DNA of 64,000 bases from Nitratireductor sp. XY-223 (GCF_004959855.1 NZ_SPNT01000003.1:62001-126000); one strand, 5' to 3'. Counted from the first letter of the stretch, positions 10,211 through 20,467 are shown. Notes: generated by a model from the letters alone, not told the origin. Numbers and translations: made by a program.

Positions 10211-11782
10211 ATGGCAACGTCCGACAAAGAACCCGTCGATTTGTCCGTGGCCATGGTCACCGATCCCGCGCCGCTGGCCGATTGGCTGGTCATTGCGCCG
10301 CTGGTGTTCGGCATGATCGTCGGCTCACTGCTGCTGATGGTGCGCAAGGACACGCGCCTGCAGCCCTACATCGCGATACCGGGGCTTGTCGTGCTGGTGG
10401 TCATCGCAGCGGCCCTGCTCGCGCATGTCGTCATCAGCGGGCCGGTGACCATGACAATGGGGCGCTGGCTGCCGCCCTTCGGCATTTCGTTCACGGTCGA
10501 CATCCTCGGAGCGCTGCTGACGCTCACAGCCGCAATTGCGGCGCTCGCCGGCGGGATTTACGGTGCCGGCGATGTCAACAACAGCGGCCGGCGATACGGT
10601 TTTTATCCGTTCCTTTTTCTGATGATGGTCGGCGTCAGCGGCGCCTTCCTGACTGGCGACATCTTCAATCTCTACGTCTGGTTCGAGGTGCTTCTCATTG
10701 CCTCGTTCGGGCTTCTGATCCTCGGTTCGGAACGCGGTCAGATCGACGGCGCAACCAAATACGCCTTTCTCAACCTGGTCGCGACCACCTTCTTTCTGAT
10801 CGCCACCGGTTACCTCTACGGAATATTCGGCACCCTCAACATGGCCGATATCGCCATCAAGGCAAAAACCATGGAGGAGAAGGCGCCGCTGGTAACGCTG
10901 CTCAGCCTTTACTTCCTGGCGTTCGGCATGAAGGCCGCGGCCTTCCCGGTCAATTTCTGGCTGCCGGCCTCCTATCACACGCCGCGGGTCGTGGTATCGG
11001 CGCTGTTTGCCGGCCTTCTGACCAAGGTCGGTGTCTATGCATTCATGCGCGTTGCATTCGTGCTGTTTCCGGCCGAGCGGGACATCCTCGGCTGGGTCAT
11101 CGCCTCGATCGCCGCCGTGACAATGATCCTTGGCGCCATGGGCGCGCTTGCACAGACGGATTTCAGGAGGCTTCTCGGCTATCTTGTTATTTCGGGGATC
11201 GGCATCATGTTCGCGGGCATCGCGCTCGCCAGTCCCGACGGCGTCTCCGCAACCATATTCTACGCGGTGCATTCGATGATCGTCATGACCGCGCTTTATC
11301 TTGCTTCGGGACTTGCCGCCCGGGCCAGCGGCGGATTTTCAATTGCCGGCTCCGGTGGCATCTACACGACGCACCCGTTCCTGGCGGCCGTGACGCTGAT
11401 CCTGTTCTTCGCGGTTTCCGGCCTTCCGCCGTTTTCCGGCCTGTGGCCGAAAGTGATCCTGGTGAAGGCGTCGCTGGATGTCGGTGCCTGGTGGCTAGCC
11501 GGGGCGGTGTTGCTGTCCGGTTTCCTGACGACGATTGCCGTCGGACGGGTCTGGGTCCTGTCCTATTGGCGCCCCGCACCGGCCGGGACAGGGGATGAGC
11601 AGGACGCGGAAAATCTCAACCCGCTCATCGACTACGCGCCGCTCGTATTGCTGACCGCCATTGTCGTCGCGCTCGGCGTGTTCCCGCAGCAGGTCCTTGA
11701 ACTGTCGCAGACCGGAACAGAGCAACTGCTGAATCCAATCGACTATATCCGTTCGGTATTTCCGTCGGGAGGCGAGCAATGA
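10211..11782 (+). CDS. mrpD: Mrp antiporter subunit D
   Basis: 523 aa NuoN/L-like; FPVNFWLPASYHTPRVVVSALFAGLLTKVGVYAFMR. Confidence 0.92.
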   Translation: MATSDKEPVDLSVAMVTDPAPLADWLVIAPLVFGMIVGSLLLMVRKDTRLQPYIAIPGLVVLVVIAAALLAHVVISGPVTMTMGRWLPPFGISFTVDILGALLTLTAAIAALAGGIYGAGDVNNSGRRYGFYPFLFLMMVGVSGAFLTGDIFNLYVWFEVLLIASFGLLILGSERGQIDGATKYAFLNLVATTFFLIATGYLYGIFGTLNMADIAIKAKTMEEKAPLVTLLSLYFLAFGMKAAAFPVNFWLPASYHTPRVVVSALFAGLLTKVGVYAFMRVAFVLFPAERDILGWVIASIAAVTMILGAMGALAQTDFRRLLGYLVISGIGIMFAGIALASPDGVSATIFYAVHSMIVMTALYLASGLAARASGGFSIAGSGGIYTTHPFLAAVTLILFFAVSGLPPFSGLWPKVILVKASLDVGAWWLAGAVLLSGFLTTIAVGRVWVLSYWRPAPAGTGDEQDAENLNPLIDYAPLVLLTAIVVALGVFPQQVLELSQTGTEQLLNPIDYIRSVFPSGGEQ

Positions 11783-12252
11783 GATTGTTTTTGATCAACG
11801 TGCTGCTGGCGCTGGTCTGGGCGGCGGTCACCGGATTTTACAGCTTCCTCAATCTTGCCTTCGGTTTCCTGCTCGGCGCGGCCGTGCTTTATCTCATCCG
11901 AGAGCAGGTCGGTTCCGTCGGCTATTTCTCGCGTGCCGGGCGCATCGTCAGGCTGATTCTCCTGTTCCTCTACGAGCTCGTCATGTCGGCAATCCGCGTG
12001 GCGATCACCGTCCTGAGCCCGAACATGAACATCAAGCCGGGGATCTTCGCCTACCGGCTCAAGGTCGACCGGGATTTCGAGATCACGCTGCTTGCGAACA
12101 TGATCACCCTCACGCCCGGTACGCTCTCGGTGGACGTTTCCGACGACAAGAAGTTTCTTTACGTTCACGCGATTGACTGCTCTGACCCGGACGCGACCCG
12201 AAAGGGGATCGCGGACGGCTTCGAGCGCAGGATCCTGGAGGCATTCCGATGA
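11779..12252 (+). CDS. mrpE: Mrp antiporter subunit E
   Basis: [32 protein letters not shown]; overlaps mrpD by 4 nt. Confidence 0.92.
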   Translation: MRLFLINVLLALVWAAVTGFYSFLNLAFGFLLGAAVLYLIREQVGSVGYFSRAGRIVRLILLFLYELVMSAIRVAITVLSPNMNIKPGIFAYRLKVDRDFEITLLANMITLTPGTLSVDVSDDKKFLYVHAIDCSDPDATRKGIADGFERRILEAFR

Positions 12253-12587
12253 CGGACGCAGCGACACTCGTTGACTGGGCCGTGCAGCTTTCCCTTGCCC
12301 TGCTGTGTCTTTCCTTTGCGGTTACCGTCTATCGCGTAATCCGCGGCCCGACCCTTCCGGATCGCATCCTGGCGCTGGATATGCTGGTGGCCACCGCCAT
12401 CGGGTTTATCGCCGTGATCGGCATCAAGACCGGCTACACGCTTTATGTCGACATCGCGATTGCCCTGGGGCTCGTCGGCTTTCTGGCGACGGTCGCGTTT
12501 TCGCGGTTCATCCTGGCGCGCGGGCCCGTGCAGGGGGACGACGGCGGTGTGGAGACCGCCCGGGAAGGGAACAGCGCCAATGAGTAG
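12249..12587 (+). CDS. mrpF: Mrp antiporter subunit F
   Basis: [35 protein letters not shown]; overlaps mrpE by 4 nt. Confidence 0.92.
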   Translation: MTDAATLVDWAVQLSLALLCLSFAVTVYRVIRGPTLPDRILALDMLVATAIGFIAVIGIKTGYTLYVDIAIALGLVGFLATVAFSRFILARGPVQGDDGGVETAREGNSANE

Positions 12588-12936
12588 TTTTGTCGCGATA
12601 CTGATTGCGTTGATGATCGTCATCGGATCCGGCTTCACCCTGGTGGCTGCCTTGGGACTTCTGCGGTTTCCCGATGTCTACACGCGCATGCACGCAGCCT
12701 CGAAAGCCGGAACGCTTGGATCCGGCGTCGTCCTCATCGCCCTCGGCATCGAGGCCGGCGACACCGGCACGCTGACGCGTGCGCTGGCGGGCGTTTGCTT
12801 CTTCCTCCTGACGGCGCCGATCTCCGCGCACCTTCTCGCGAAGGCCTCCTACGCCGTCGGCTATCCTTTGAGTGACCAGTCCGTGGTCGACGAAATGCCG
12901 AAGTCCGGAGACGGCGCGAATAGTGAGTCCCGGTAA
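12580..12936 (+). CDS. mrpG: Mrp antiporter subunit G
   Basis: [33 protein letters not shown]. Confidence 0.92.
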   Translation: MSSFVAILIALMIVIGSGFTLVAALGLLRFPDVYTRMHAASKAGTLGSGVVLIALGIEAGDTGTLTRALAGVCFFLLTAPISAHLLAKASYAVGYPLSDQSVVDEMPKSGDGANSESR

Positions 12937-13189
12937 TACTGCACAAATTCAACAGGCAGCGTAAACTGCCGGGTTAGACTTGTTTTTCGTGAGTTTTAGT
13001 AGGCAAAAAGCAACCGAAAGGAAAAAAGGGTCTAATTACTCAAACTTTTTAGTTTAAAATGTAATTGATTAATGATATCAGCGCTTCGGGTGACAAAAAA
13101 AAGAGTGTCGAATAGACGCCTACAGGCAACACCAAAACAGGATGGGATTTTGGTACGATGACAACTTGAAATCATTTGAGGCGCGAAAA

Positions 13190-13612
13190 ATGAGTGAAGC
13201 AATCGAAAATACCAGAGACGACTTGCTTGCCGAACTGACTGCAGAAGTTGTTGCAGCATATGTCAGCAACAATGTGGTCCAGACCAGCGATCTTCCGGGA
13301 CTGATCGCAAATGTACACTCCGCTCTGGGATCAACGACCGCCGCAGAAGCGGCTCCCGCGGAAAAACCCAAGCCCGCTGTCCCCATCCGCAAATCCGTTC
13401 AGCACGACTACATCATCTGCCTTGAGGACGGGATGAAGTTCAAGTCGCTGAAGCGGCATCTGATGACCTATCACGGTTTGACGCCGGAAGAGTACCGGGA
13501 GAAATGGGGCCTGCCTGCCGATTACCCCATGGTGGCGCCGGCCTATGCCGAAGCGCGCTCCCGATTGGCGAAGGAAATGGGCCTCGGCCAGAAACGCAAG
13601 AACAGCGAATAG
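13190..13612 (+). CDS. mucR: MucR/Ros family zinc-finger transcriptional regulator
   Basis: [63 protein letters not shown]. Confidence 0.93.
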   Translation: MSEAIENTRDDLLAELTAEVVAAYVSNNVVQTSDLPGLIANVHSALGSTTAAEAAPAEKPKPAVPIRKSVQHDYIICLEDGMKFKSLKRHLMTYHGLTPEEYREKWGLPADYPMVAPAYAEARSRLAKEMGLGQKRKNSE

Positions 13613-13659
13613 GCGACAGGACCGTTTCGAGGCCCGGCGTTACCTGTAGGGCAGAACAA

Positions 13660-13695
13660 AAAACGGGCACTGGGGTGCAGTGCCCGTTTTGGATT
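13660..13695 (+). terminator. Rho-independent terminator after mucR
   Basis: Perfect 13-bp stem AAAACGGGCACTG-gggtg-CAGTGCCCGTTTT. Confidence 0.85.
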
Positions 13696-13732
13696 CCGGG
13701 GCCGCTCTTGAACGGCGCCAACTCGCTCTAGA

Positions 13733-14116
13733 CTACAGAATACCCTGGATAATGATCATCACGATAACGCTGCCGATCAGGTACCCGCCATCGGTCAGGC
13801 GCGCATAGGCGCTGTTCTTTCGGAACATGCCGCCCGAATAGGCCAGGACGGCGAACGCGATGGTGCCGAGAAGGACGGTGAACAGCGCATTGGCGGCAGC
13901 GGTGACGCCGACGAACCAACTCAGCAGGAGCAGTCCCACGATCTGGCTCACCATGGCGCCGACGGGCATTTCACTCGCCGTGCCCATTTCGACGCCGACG
14001 CCTTCGGCCCATTTCGGTCCGAAGAGCATTGGCGAATACCACAGCCAGCCGAGCAGAAACGATACGACCGCGCCGATGACAACGGCAATCCAGTTTACGT
14101 TGCCTGCGATCTCTTC
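13733..14116 (-). CDS. DUF1761-family membrane protein
   Basis: MEEIAGNVNWIAVVIGAVVSFLLGWLWYSPMLFGPKWAEGVG; ORF track starts at 14158 but ATG at 14116 keeps the upstream palindrome outside the gene. Confidence 0.75.
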   Translation of the reverse strand, partial: EEIAGNVNWIAVVIGAVVSFLLGWLWYSPMLFGPKWAEGVGVEMGTASEMPVGAMVSQIVGLLLLSWFVGVTAAANALFTVLLGTIAFAVLAYSGGMFRKNSAYARLTDGGYLIGSVIVMIIIQGIL

Positions 14117-14152
14117 CATGACATTGATTCCCCGTATTGTTTCTAGAACGGC

Positions 14153-14180
14153 CTTCAATTAACACAATTGTTAATTGAAG
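14153..14180. promoter_or_regulatory. Perfect 12-bp-arm AT-rich palindrome, probable regulator operator
   Basis: CTTCAATTAACA-CAAT-TGTTAATTGAAG, directly upstream of the DUF1761 gene. Confidence 0.7.
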
Positions 14181-14244
14181 TACAATCCGGGCCGTGACCG
14201 CCGATATAGGGGAAACTTCAGTCGGTTGGACTGGTACGGCGGCG

Positions 14245-14685
14245 TTACGGGACCGCGGAGCGCTCCAGCGATGCCTTGGCTTCGCTCTTGATTCGCGCGA
14301 CCAGGGACCTCAGGCCGTTTGCGCGCTGCGGCGTCAGGTGCTCGATGAGTCCGAGTTTCGAAAACAGGGCGCCTTCGTCGAATGCGATGATCTCGGACGC
14401 CTTTTTTCCCGAGCAGGCCGCGAGCATGATCGCCACGAGACCGCGAACGATATGCGCATCCGAATCACCGATAAAGAACAGCACGGGATCCTGCGGATCC
14501 GAGGCGTCGATCCTGTAGACCAGCCACACCTGGCTGACGCAGCCCTGTACCTTGCTGGCTTCGGTCTTGTCCGATTCCGGCATGTGTTCGAGCGTCCGGC
14601 CGAGTTCGATCACATAGCGATAGCGGTCCTCCCAATCGTCGAGGAACTCGAAATCGTCGATGATCTGCTGCAACGAAGCCATGTG
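14245..14685 (-). CDS. sufE: SufE-like Fe-S cluster assembly protein
   Basis: LQQIIDDFEFLDDWEDRYRYVIELGR...KVQGCVSQVWL. Confidence 0.92.
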   Translation of the reverse strand, partial: HMASLQQIIDDFEFLDDWEDRYRYVIELGRTLEHMPESDKTEASKVQGCVSQVWLVYRIDASDPQDPVLFFIGDSDAHIVRGLVAIMLAACSGKKASEIIAFDEGALFSKLGLIEHLTPQRANGLRSLVARIKSEAKASLERSAVP

Positions 14686-14829
14686 CTGATTCAATCCGTC
14701 TCGTCAAACCGCGTACCGTGAATCCGCCGCCGTTCGGGCCGCGCGGCGAATTCAACTTCGCATATAGGCAAATTGGCGGGACAAAGCACGAAAAAAGAAC
14801 CTGCCGGCCGATCCCGACAGTATGTTGCT

Positions 14830-15174
14830 CTAGTCGCGCGCAGCCGCGATAAGGGCCGCTTCGCTGCGCAGCAACTGGGCTATTTCGTCGTCTTCGAACC
14901 TGGCGGCCAGCAGTTCTTCCGCGCCGGCCCTGCACAGTTCGGGATCGCGTTGGCATATCCGCTGGATTTTGGCCGCGAGTTCGCGCAGTTCGGCGGCGGA
15001 CCGCGCCGAGCGATCGCCGACCGGAACCGCATTGTCGCTTGCGTTGCCCGGCAGAAACAGCAGCACGACGCCGAACCAGAACAGAGTTTTGACCATAAAC
15101 CGCATTCGAAACCCCGGATCGCTCTGCCGGATCCTCCCGCCGCGATCCTCGAACCGGCCGCCGCATTGCGACAT
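14830..15174 (-). CDS. DUF5330-like exported protein
   Basis: VKTLFWFGVVLLFLPGNASDN; conserved short rhizobial protein type. Confidence 0.6.
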   Translation of the reverse strand: MSQCGGRFEDRGGRIRQSDPGFRMRFMVKTLFWFGVVLLFLPGNASDNAVPVGDRSARSAAELRELAAKIQRICQRDPELCRAGAEELLAARFEDDEIAQLLRSEAALIAAARD

Positions 15175-15373
15175 CTGAACCCATATTGATGAAGATTGTG
15201 TTTCAGCGGCCGGTTACGGGGCGTTAACCACAATCATCAAAGGTGGGTCCCCCAGACGCCAAGTGACCGGAAATTCCTTTGTTTTGGCGCGTTCGCCCGT
15301 CCGTTTTATCCATTCCTTAAGCAGCATTTGTCATTTTGAGCCTGCCAGAACAACAAGCGTATTGAGTACAAAA

Positions 15374-17221
15374 GTGGCCATCAGGGTGAAGCATTTTTTA
15401 TCATCGGGACTCGGAACGGCCGGCAACCGCCGGGTGGCCAATTGGGTGCACCGCGATATCGTCGATGAAGGCGAGCGGCACATCCAGTCGCGGCTGATTG
15501 CCCTGCTGCTGATATCCGGCATCATCCTGGCGTCCGTATTCCCGTTCACGCTCATTCCCTCGTTCGGTGCCCGCGCGATCGCCGCGCCCGTTCTGGCTCT
15601 TTCGGCGGCTTCCCTGGCATTGTCCGGAATGCTTATGCAGACCGGTCGCCGGCAGGGCATCGAGATTGTCACCCTGGCGCTCGGTGCGACGGCCCTGACG
15701 GCCGTCGCCGTCGCGACTGGCGGATTCGCCTCGGCCGTGTTGCCGCTGGTGCTGCTTTTTCCCGCCGAGGCATACCGCATACGGCAGGACCGCAGTTCCC
15801 TGCAGGCTGGATTTGGCGCCGGTGCCGCGGTGCTGGTCGCCATCGCTGCAGCACAGGTCTTCCTTCCTCTTGCCGGATCGCCGCGAGACAGCGGGGCCGA
15901 TATCGCTTCGGTCGCGGTGGTCGTGGCGCTTGGCATCTACGGTCTGCTGTTCGCCTACGGGTTGAGGCGTCGTCGGGCGGGCGTCTCGAAGCCGGTGGAT
16001 ACGGGCGGCAAGGACCGTGACGACCTGCTCCGCAGGCTTCCCGGTCTTGTCACACTTCACAACACACGTGGAGATGTGGTGTCGGTTGCCGGAGCCGGTG
16101 CGGCTGAGATGCTGGAGCAGGTCGGCGATGTCATCGGCCGCGGCCTGATCGAGCATATGCACGTCTCCGACCGCATAAGGTTCCTGCAGGCGGTGGATGA
16201 TCTGCGCACCGGGTGTGCGGTGAAATCCATCACGGTTCGCCTGCGCAAGGGCGCCGACAATTCGAAGCAGGACCAGTTCCTGCACCTGTCGATGCAGCTC
16301 GTTGCGGATCACAGGGACGGAAGCTTCCAGGGATTTCTCGCCCAGGCTTCCGACATCAGCGAACATTTCAGGCTGCAGCGGGCCTACGCCAGGAAGGCAG
16401 AGGAAGCCGAAGCGGCAAACGAGGCAAAGACCCGTTTTCTCGCTGCAGTCAGTCATGAGCTTCGCACGCCGCTCAACGCGATCTTGGGATTTTCCGATTT
16501 TCTTTCGGGTGAATATCTGGGCGACAGCCTGAGCAACGAACAGCGCGAATATGTCGGCCTGATCAGCGAATCCGGAAAGCATTTGCTGTCCGTCATCAAT
16601 TCGATGCTCGACCTGAGCAAGATCGAGGCCGGCCGGTACGAGCTGAATCTCGAGACGTTCAACGTCAAGGAGGCCGTCGATACCTGCGAGGCGATGCTTG
16701 CACAGCAGGCGCAGGAAAAGGGTGTCGTCCTGAACGCGCGTGTCGCCAAGGGCCGCCGCAAGATCACCGCGTGCCGCCGGGCACTGCAGCAGATCCTGAT
16801 CAACCTGATGGCCAATGCCATCAAGTTCACCGACCAGGGGGGCGTGGTCACCGTTGATGCCTCCGAAAAGGAAGGCTGGGTGGAATTGTCGGTGTCCGAC
16901 ACCGGAATCGGCATCGCGCAGGAAGACCTGCACAGGATCGGCGCGCCGTTCGTTCAGGTCGAGAACCACTACGACCGCCAGTATGAAGGCACGGGTCTCG
17001 GCCTCAGCCTGGTGAAAGGCCTTGTCGCCCTGCATGGCGGACAATTCGCGATCGACAGTGTTGTCGACACCGGCACCACCGTGACGGTCAAGCTTCCCGT
17101 TGGCGGACCTGAGCGCCCGGACGGCGCGACCCAGGACAACGCCGTTGAATTCCCGCCGCGTCTGACAGGCAGTGAGAACAAGACAATGGAGACTATGCAT
17201 GACCAGGCGAAAACGGCCTGA
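15374..17221 (+). CDS. Membrane PAS-domain sensor histidine kinase
   Basis: H box FLAAVSHELRTPLNAILGFSDFL, N box NLMANAIKFTDQGG, G boxes DTGIGI/GTGLGLSLVKGL. GTG start at 15374 inferred; ORF is open from 15263. Confidence 0.85.
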   Translation: MAIRVKHFLSSGLGTAGNRRVANWVHRDIVDEGERHIQSRLIALLLISGIILASVFPFTLIPSFGARAIAAPVLALSAASLALSGMLMQTGRRQGIEIVTLALGATALTAVAVATGGFASAVLPLVLLFPAEAYRIRQDRSSLQAGFGAGAAVLVAIAAAQVFLPLAGSPRDSGADIASVAVVVALGIYGLLFAYGLRRRRAGVSKPVDTGGKDRDDLLRRLPGLVTLHNTRGDVVSVAGAGAAEMLEQVGDVIGRGLIEHMHVSDRIRFLQAVDDLRTGCAVKSITVRLRKGADNSKQDQFLHLSMQLVADHRDGSFQGFLAQASDISEHFRLQRAYARKAEEAEAANEAKTRFLAAVSHELRTPLNAILGFSDFLSGEYLGDSLSNEQREYVGLISESGKHLLSVINSMLDLSKIEAGRYELNLETFNVKEAVDTCEAMLAQQAQEKGVVLNARVAKGRRKITACRRALQQILINLMANAIKFTDQGGVVTVDASEKEGWVELSVSDTGIGIAQEDLHRIGAPFVQVENHYDRQYEGTGLGLSLVKGLVALHGGQFAIDSVVDTGTTVTVKLPVGGPERPDGATQDNAVEFPPRLTGSENKTMETMHDQAKTA

Positions 17222-18014
17222 GGCGAAACGGCGCTTCCGGGCTCTTTCAGGCCTGGTGCGATCCTTCGGCGATCTGATCGGCCGGCATCCGTCGATCGCC
17301 GGCGGTATTACCGTATTCGCGGTCGCGTTCACCTTTGTTTCCGTCAATGCGCTGATCTATCAGCCCGGCAAGCATCCGGCGCCGCTCTACGATACGCGCG
17401 GCGTCACCCATAAACCGTACCCGCTGGACATGAAGAAGGTGCCGGTCCCTTCGAGCCGGGTCACCACGTTCCGCATCGAGCACAGCGATCCGCAAAGCAC
17501 GGCCAGCATTCCGCCGAGGCAGACCGTGCAGCCGCAGGCCATCGTCTACGACCTTCAGCTCGCCATGCGCCGTGGCGGGTTCTATGGCGGGGCGGTCGAC
17601 GGCGTTTACGGTCCGCAGACGCAGGACGCGATCCTTGCCTACCAGATCAGCGCCGGCCTGGAGCCGACCGGAACGGTTTCGGACGTGCTGCTTGTTCATG
17701 TACGGCTGGCCGGTGAGGATCCGGTGGCTGTGCCGCAACCGAAACCGGGCGGCAAGGCTCCCGCGGCAGACGCCGCTTCGCCCGCGCCCGCACCGGCGCC
17801 GCGTGCGGCCGGGGAGGACCAGGTTGCCGACCTCATCAGGGATATCCAGAGAGGGCTGAGCAACATCGCCTATGCGGATGTCCAGGTTGACGGCGTGATC
17901 GGCAAGCAGACGACGACTGCGATCGCCGATTTTCAGCGCCACTACAGGCTGCCCGTCACGGGTCAGCCGGACAAGCTGGTGCTCCAGAAACTGCGCGAGA
18001 TCGGCGCGCTCTGA
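17199..18014 (+). CDS. Peptidoglycan-binding-domain membrane protein
   Basis: One TM segment and two PG_binding_1-like repeats (LAMRRGGFYGGAVDGVYGPQTQDAILAYQ; IQRGLSNIAYADVQVDGVIGKQTTTAIADFQ); start overlaps the kinase gene. Confidence 0.8.
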   Translation: MTRRKRPEAKRRFRALSGLVRSFGDLIGRHPSIAGGITVFAVAFTFVSVNALIYQPGKHPAPLYDTRGVTHKPYPLDMKKVPVPSSRVTTFRIEHSDPQSTASIPPRQTVQPQAIVYDLQLAMRRGGFYGGAVDGVYGPQTQDAILAYQISAGLEPTGTVSDVLLVHVRLAGEDPVAVPQPKPGGKAPAADAASPAPAPAPRAAGEDQVADLIRDIQRGLSNIAYADVQVDGVIGKQTTTAIADFQRHYRLPVTGQPDKLVLQKLREIGAL

Positions 18015-18098
18015 TTGTCGTCCGGTCTTGATCCGGGCGTGGTAGGTGCCGCAAATACCCCAGGAACGGCTTGAATTGACTGCGGATGGCTCCGGAAA

Positions 18099-18440
18099 AT
18101 GCGCCTGACGACGGAAATGTGGGTAAAAGCCCTGTTGCGCAGGGTCTTCGGCGACGGCGGCTTCGCCGCGGTCGAACGGACCGGCTCGGCCGAGGCCGGC
18201 GCGATTTTCATTCGCGTTCGCGGCAGGGAAGGGGACCAGTCACTGCTCTCTCCCGCGCCCCAGAGCCTGTTCGACACGGCAAAGCCGTCGGACCGGACAT
18301 TCGAGATACGCCTGGCGGCCTGCGACGGCGACGCGGTCGACGCGGTGCTGGAGCGTGAACGGAATTTCGATCCGGATCTGTGGGTGGTGGAGATCGAAAC
18401 CGACGACCCCGAGCGCTACCTTTCAGTCATGCCCGCTTGA
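18099..18440 (+). CDS. DUF1491 family protein
   Basis: MRLTTEMWVKALLRRVFGDGGFAAVERTGSAEAGAIFIRV...RERNFDPDLWVVEIE. Confidence 0.75.
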   Translation: MRLTTEMWVKALLRRVFGDGGFAAVERTGSAEAGAIFIRVRGREGDQSLLSPAPQSLFDTAKPSDRTFEIRLAACDGDAVDAVLERERNFDPDLWVVEIETDDPERYLSVMPA

Positions 18441-19458
18441 CGTCCTTTGTCTCGGCGGCCGGCTGTGGGACGCCGCGATCGTTGGATGCCGGGCGCTCTT
18501 CGCGCGATTGTGTCTGGGGCTGATAGTGCACCCGCTGTTCCGATGCGGCCAGAGGATTTGCGCGCACCCACGCCATGACACGCTCCATACTGTCCTTGCG
18601 GTCCGTCGCCTCGACGAGAAGCGAGGCCTGCTGGGTGCCGTCAACTTCGCGCCGGAGCTGCGGAAATATGGCCACCAGCACACGCCTGATGTCTTCATCG
18701 GCCATGTTGAGCGCGCGTAGTGCCATCGCCAATTGCCGTCCCGACAGGTCGAGCATGATCCGCTCCGCCAGCGAGGGCTGTGCGCAGAGCGCGCGCGACA
18801 GCATTTGCGAGAATCGGACCGGCAGACAAGCCTCGGCGGCCTGGATCAATTTGCGCAGGTCCGGACGGCCCGTCTGGATTTCTGCGCCGGAATGCTGCTG
18901 CCCGGTGTTGATCCGCCTCAGCGCAAGGTCCTTGATGCGGTTGCGCAGCACATCCTCGTTGTATCGCCTTGCAGCTTCCCGCGATGCCATGAGGCCGGTG
19001 GCCGCGCCGTCCTTGGCCGCATGCCGCAGGCGCAGCGATCGTGACACCGCAGCATCGTCGAGGGATGACAGCGCCGAGATCAGCAGCGGCGACAGGGTCT
19101 CCCGGCGTGAAATGGCGCGCGCATGGACAATGTCGTTGCGGGCCAGGATCTGCAACAGCAGCTGATCGTTGAGACAGGGACTGATGGCCAGGAAGGGCGC
19201 CGAGATCCGGATCGGCTGGTCCGCGACCTTGAGAACGACGTCCTGCGGCAGGTGCCGGATCTTTGACAGGGCGGCCGCGGCCGTTCGGCGGGTATCCTCG
19301 CGCGTCAGCTCGAACAATCCGGCAAACAGGTTGGAGAATTGCCGCAGGTCCTGCGACGTCGGGTGTTTCAGCGCCTCGAATCCGGAAATGGCCGCAAGCA
19401 GTGCTGCGTCCTTACGACCGGCTCTGCCGGCTCTTTCCAGGTCGCGAAAACGATCCAA
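18427..19458 (-). CDS. DUF2336 domain-containing protein
   Basis: Helical repeat protein; DLTREDTRRTAAAALSKIRHLPQDVVLKVADQPIRISAPFLAISPCLNDQLLLQIL is DUF2336-like. Confidence 0.7.
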   Translation of the reverse strand: MDRFRDLERAGRAGRKDAALLAAISGFEALKHPTSQDLRQFSNLFAGLFELTREDTRRTAAAALSKIRHLPQDVVLKVADQPIRISAPFLAISPCLNDQLLLQILARNDIVHARAISRRETLSPLLISALSSLDDAAVSRSLRLRHAAKDGAATGLMASREAARRYNEDVLRNRIKDLALRRINTGQQHSGAEIQTGRPDLRKLIQAAEACLPVRFSQMLSRALCAQPSLAERIMLDLSGRQLAMALRALNMADEDIRRVLVAIFPQLRREVDGTQQASLLVEATDRKDSMERVMAWVRANPLAASEQRVHYQPQTQSREERPASNDRGVPQPAAETKDVKRA

Positions 19459-19708
19459 GATACTCCACCCACGCTACGCAAGACTTCATATAAACTAAAA
19501 GTAAAGCCAAATAATTAGCAGACTATTAACTATCAGCGGTTTCTAATCCAAGTGTTCGCAATCGGGTGTTCTTCCGCTAGATGCGGCATACCCGGCGCGC
19601 TTGTAATGCGCAGATATCAGTATGGAGTTGTGCAAGGTGTCCATTGTTAGGAGAGGGGACGGCTAAGTGCGCAACGCACCGTTCCCGTCGAGGGAAACGG
19701 TGAAACCG

Positions 19709-19882
19709 ATGGCTGACATTATCCAACTCAGTTCGCGATCCACGGCACGACGGCCGCGCCGATTGCCGAATAATGCCCGCCGTGAGGGCGCAACGGTCCT
19801 GATGTTTACGGGCGTGCGGTACGAACAAAAACACGGCAGGAAACAAATCGTTGCCGACCGCAAGCGCGGCGGAAAGGCCTGA
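19709..19882 (+). CDS. Small basic conserved hypothetical protein
   Basis: MADIIQLSSRSTARRPRRLPNNARREGATVLMFTGVRYEQKHGRKQIVADRKRGGKA; alternative GTG start at 19667 with AGGAGAGGGG upstream. Confidence 0.55.
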   Translation: MADIIQLSSRSTARRPRRLPNNARREGATVLMFTGVRYEQKHGRKQIVADRKRGGKA

Positions 19883-19921
19883 TCCGGCCGCACAATCCCC
19901 GGCGAGCCCGTTCGGACATAC

Positions 19922-20467
19922 CTAGGCCGCGTCGGCGCTCTGGCACACGGCGCTGCTCAAAAACTCCCGGATAATCAGTTCCCAGCTCGAGTCGGGCGTG
20001 ACGGTTCGAAGCACCAGGTAGCCCGTCGTGCCGGGAAACTCTATGAGCACGGATTCCGCCAGCGTCTCCGGCAGGCTCTTGCGATAGCCGATCATCTGCA
20101 GAGGCGTGACGATGGCGATGTCCAGTTTCTTGTCCATCGCCGTGCGGTCGTTCATGCTGTAGATCTCGTTTGCGCCCGGATCGAAGATGGCAAGAGACCA
20201 GTAGTATGAAAAACCCGAAGCGGTGATCCGTGCCGGTTTTTCCGTAATGTCGAAACGGCACACCGCGGTGCGGACGAACGGGTTCGCCGAGGTCAGCCCG
20301 CCGGGTTTGTCGATCGGCAGTATGTGGAAGAATTCCGTCGGGCCGAGGGCGTTGATTTTCGTCCACGCGTCGCGCTCCGCATAGGCGGGGATCGCCAGGA
20401 TGATGACGATGTGCAGGAGTGCAGCGCCGGCGATGCCGGAAAGCAATATGTAAGCCAGCCTACCCAT
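19922..20467 (-). CDS. DUF1254-type membrane protein
   Basis: Overlaps the DUF1214-type gene; the two families are commonly paired. Confidence 0.6.
   Translation of the reverse strand: MGRLAYILLSGIAGAALLHIVIILAIPAYAERDAWTKINALGPTEFFHILPIDKPGGLTSANPFVRTAVCRFDITEKPARITASGFSYYWSLAIFDPGANEIYSMNDRTAMDKKLDIAIVTPLQMIGYRKSLPETLAESVLIEFPGTTGYLVLRTVTPDSSWELIIREFLSSAVCQSADAA

Noticed and set aside
15401-17347. 648-aa minus-strand ORF antisense to the PAS kinase
   Set aside because: Kinase motifs on the plus strand are decisive; antisense translation has no motif.
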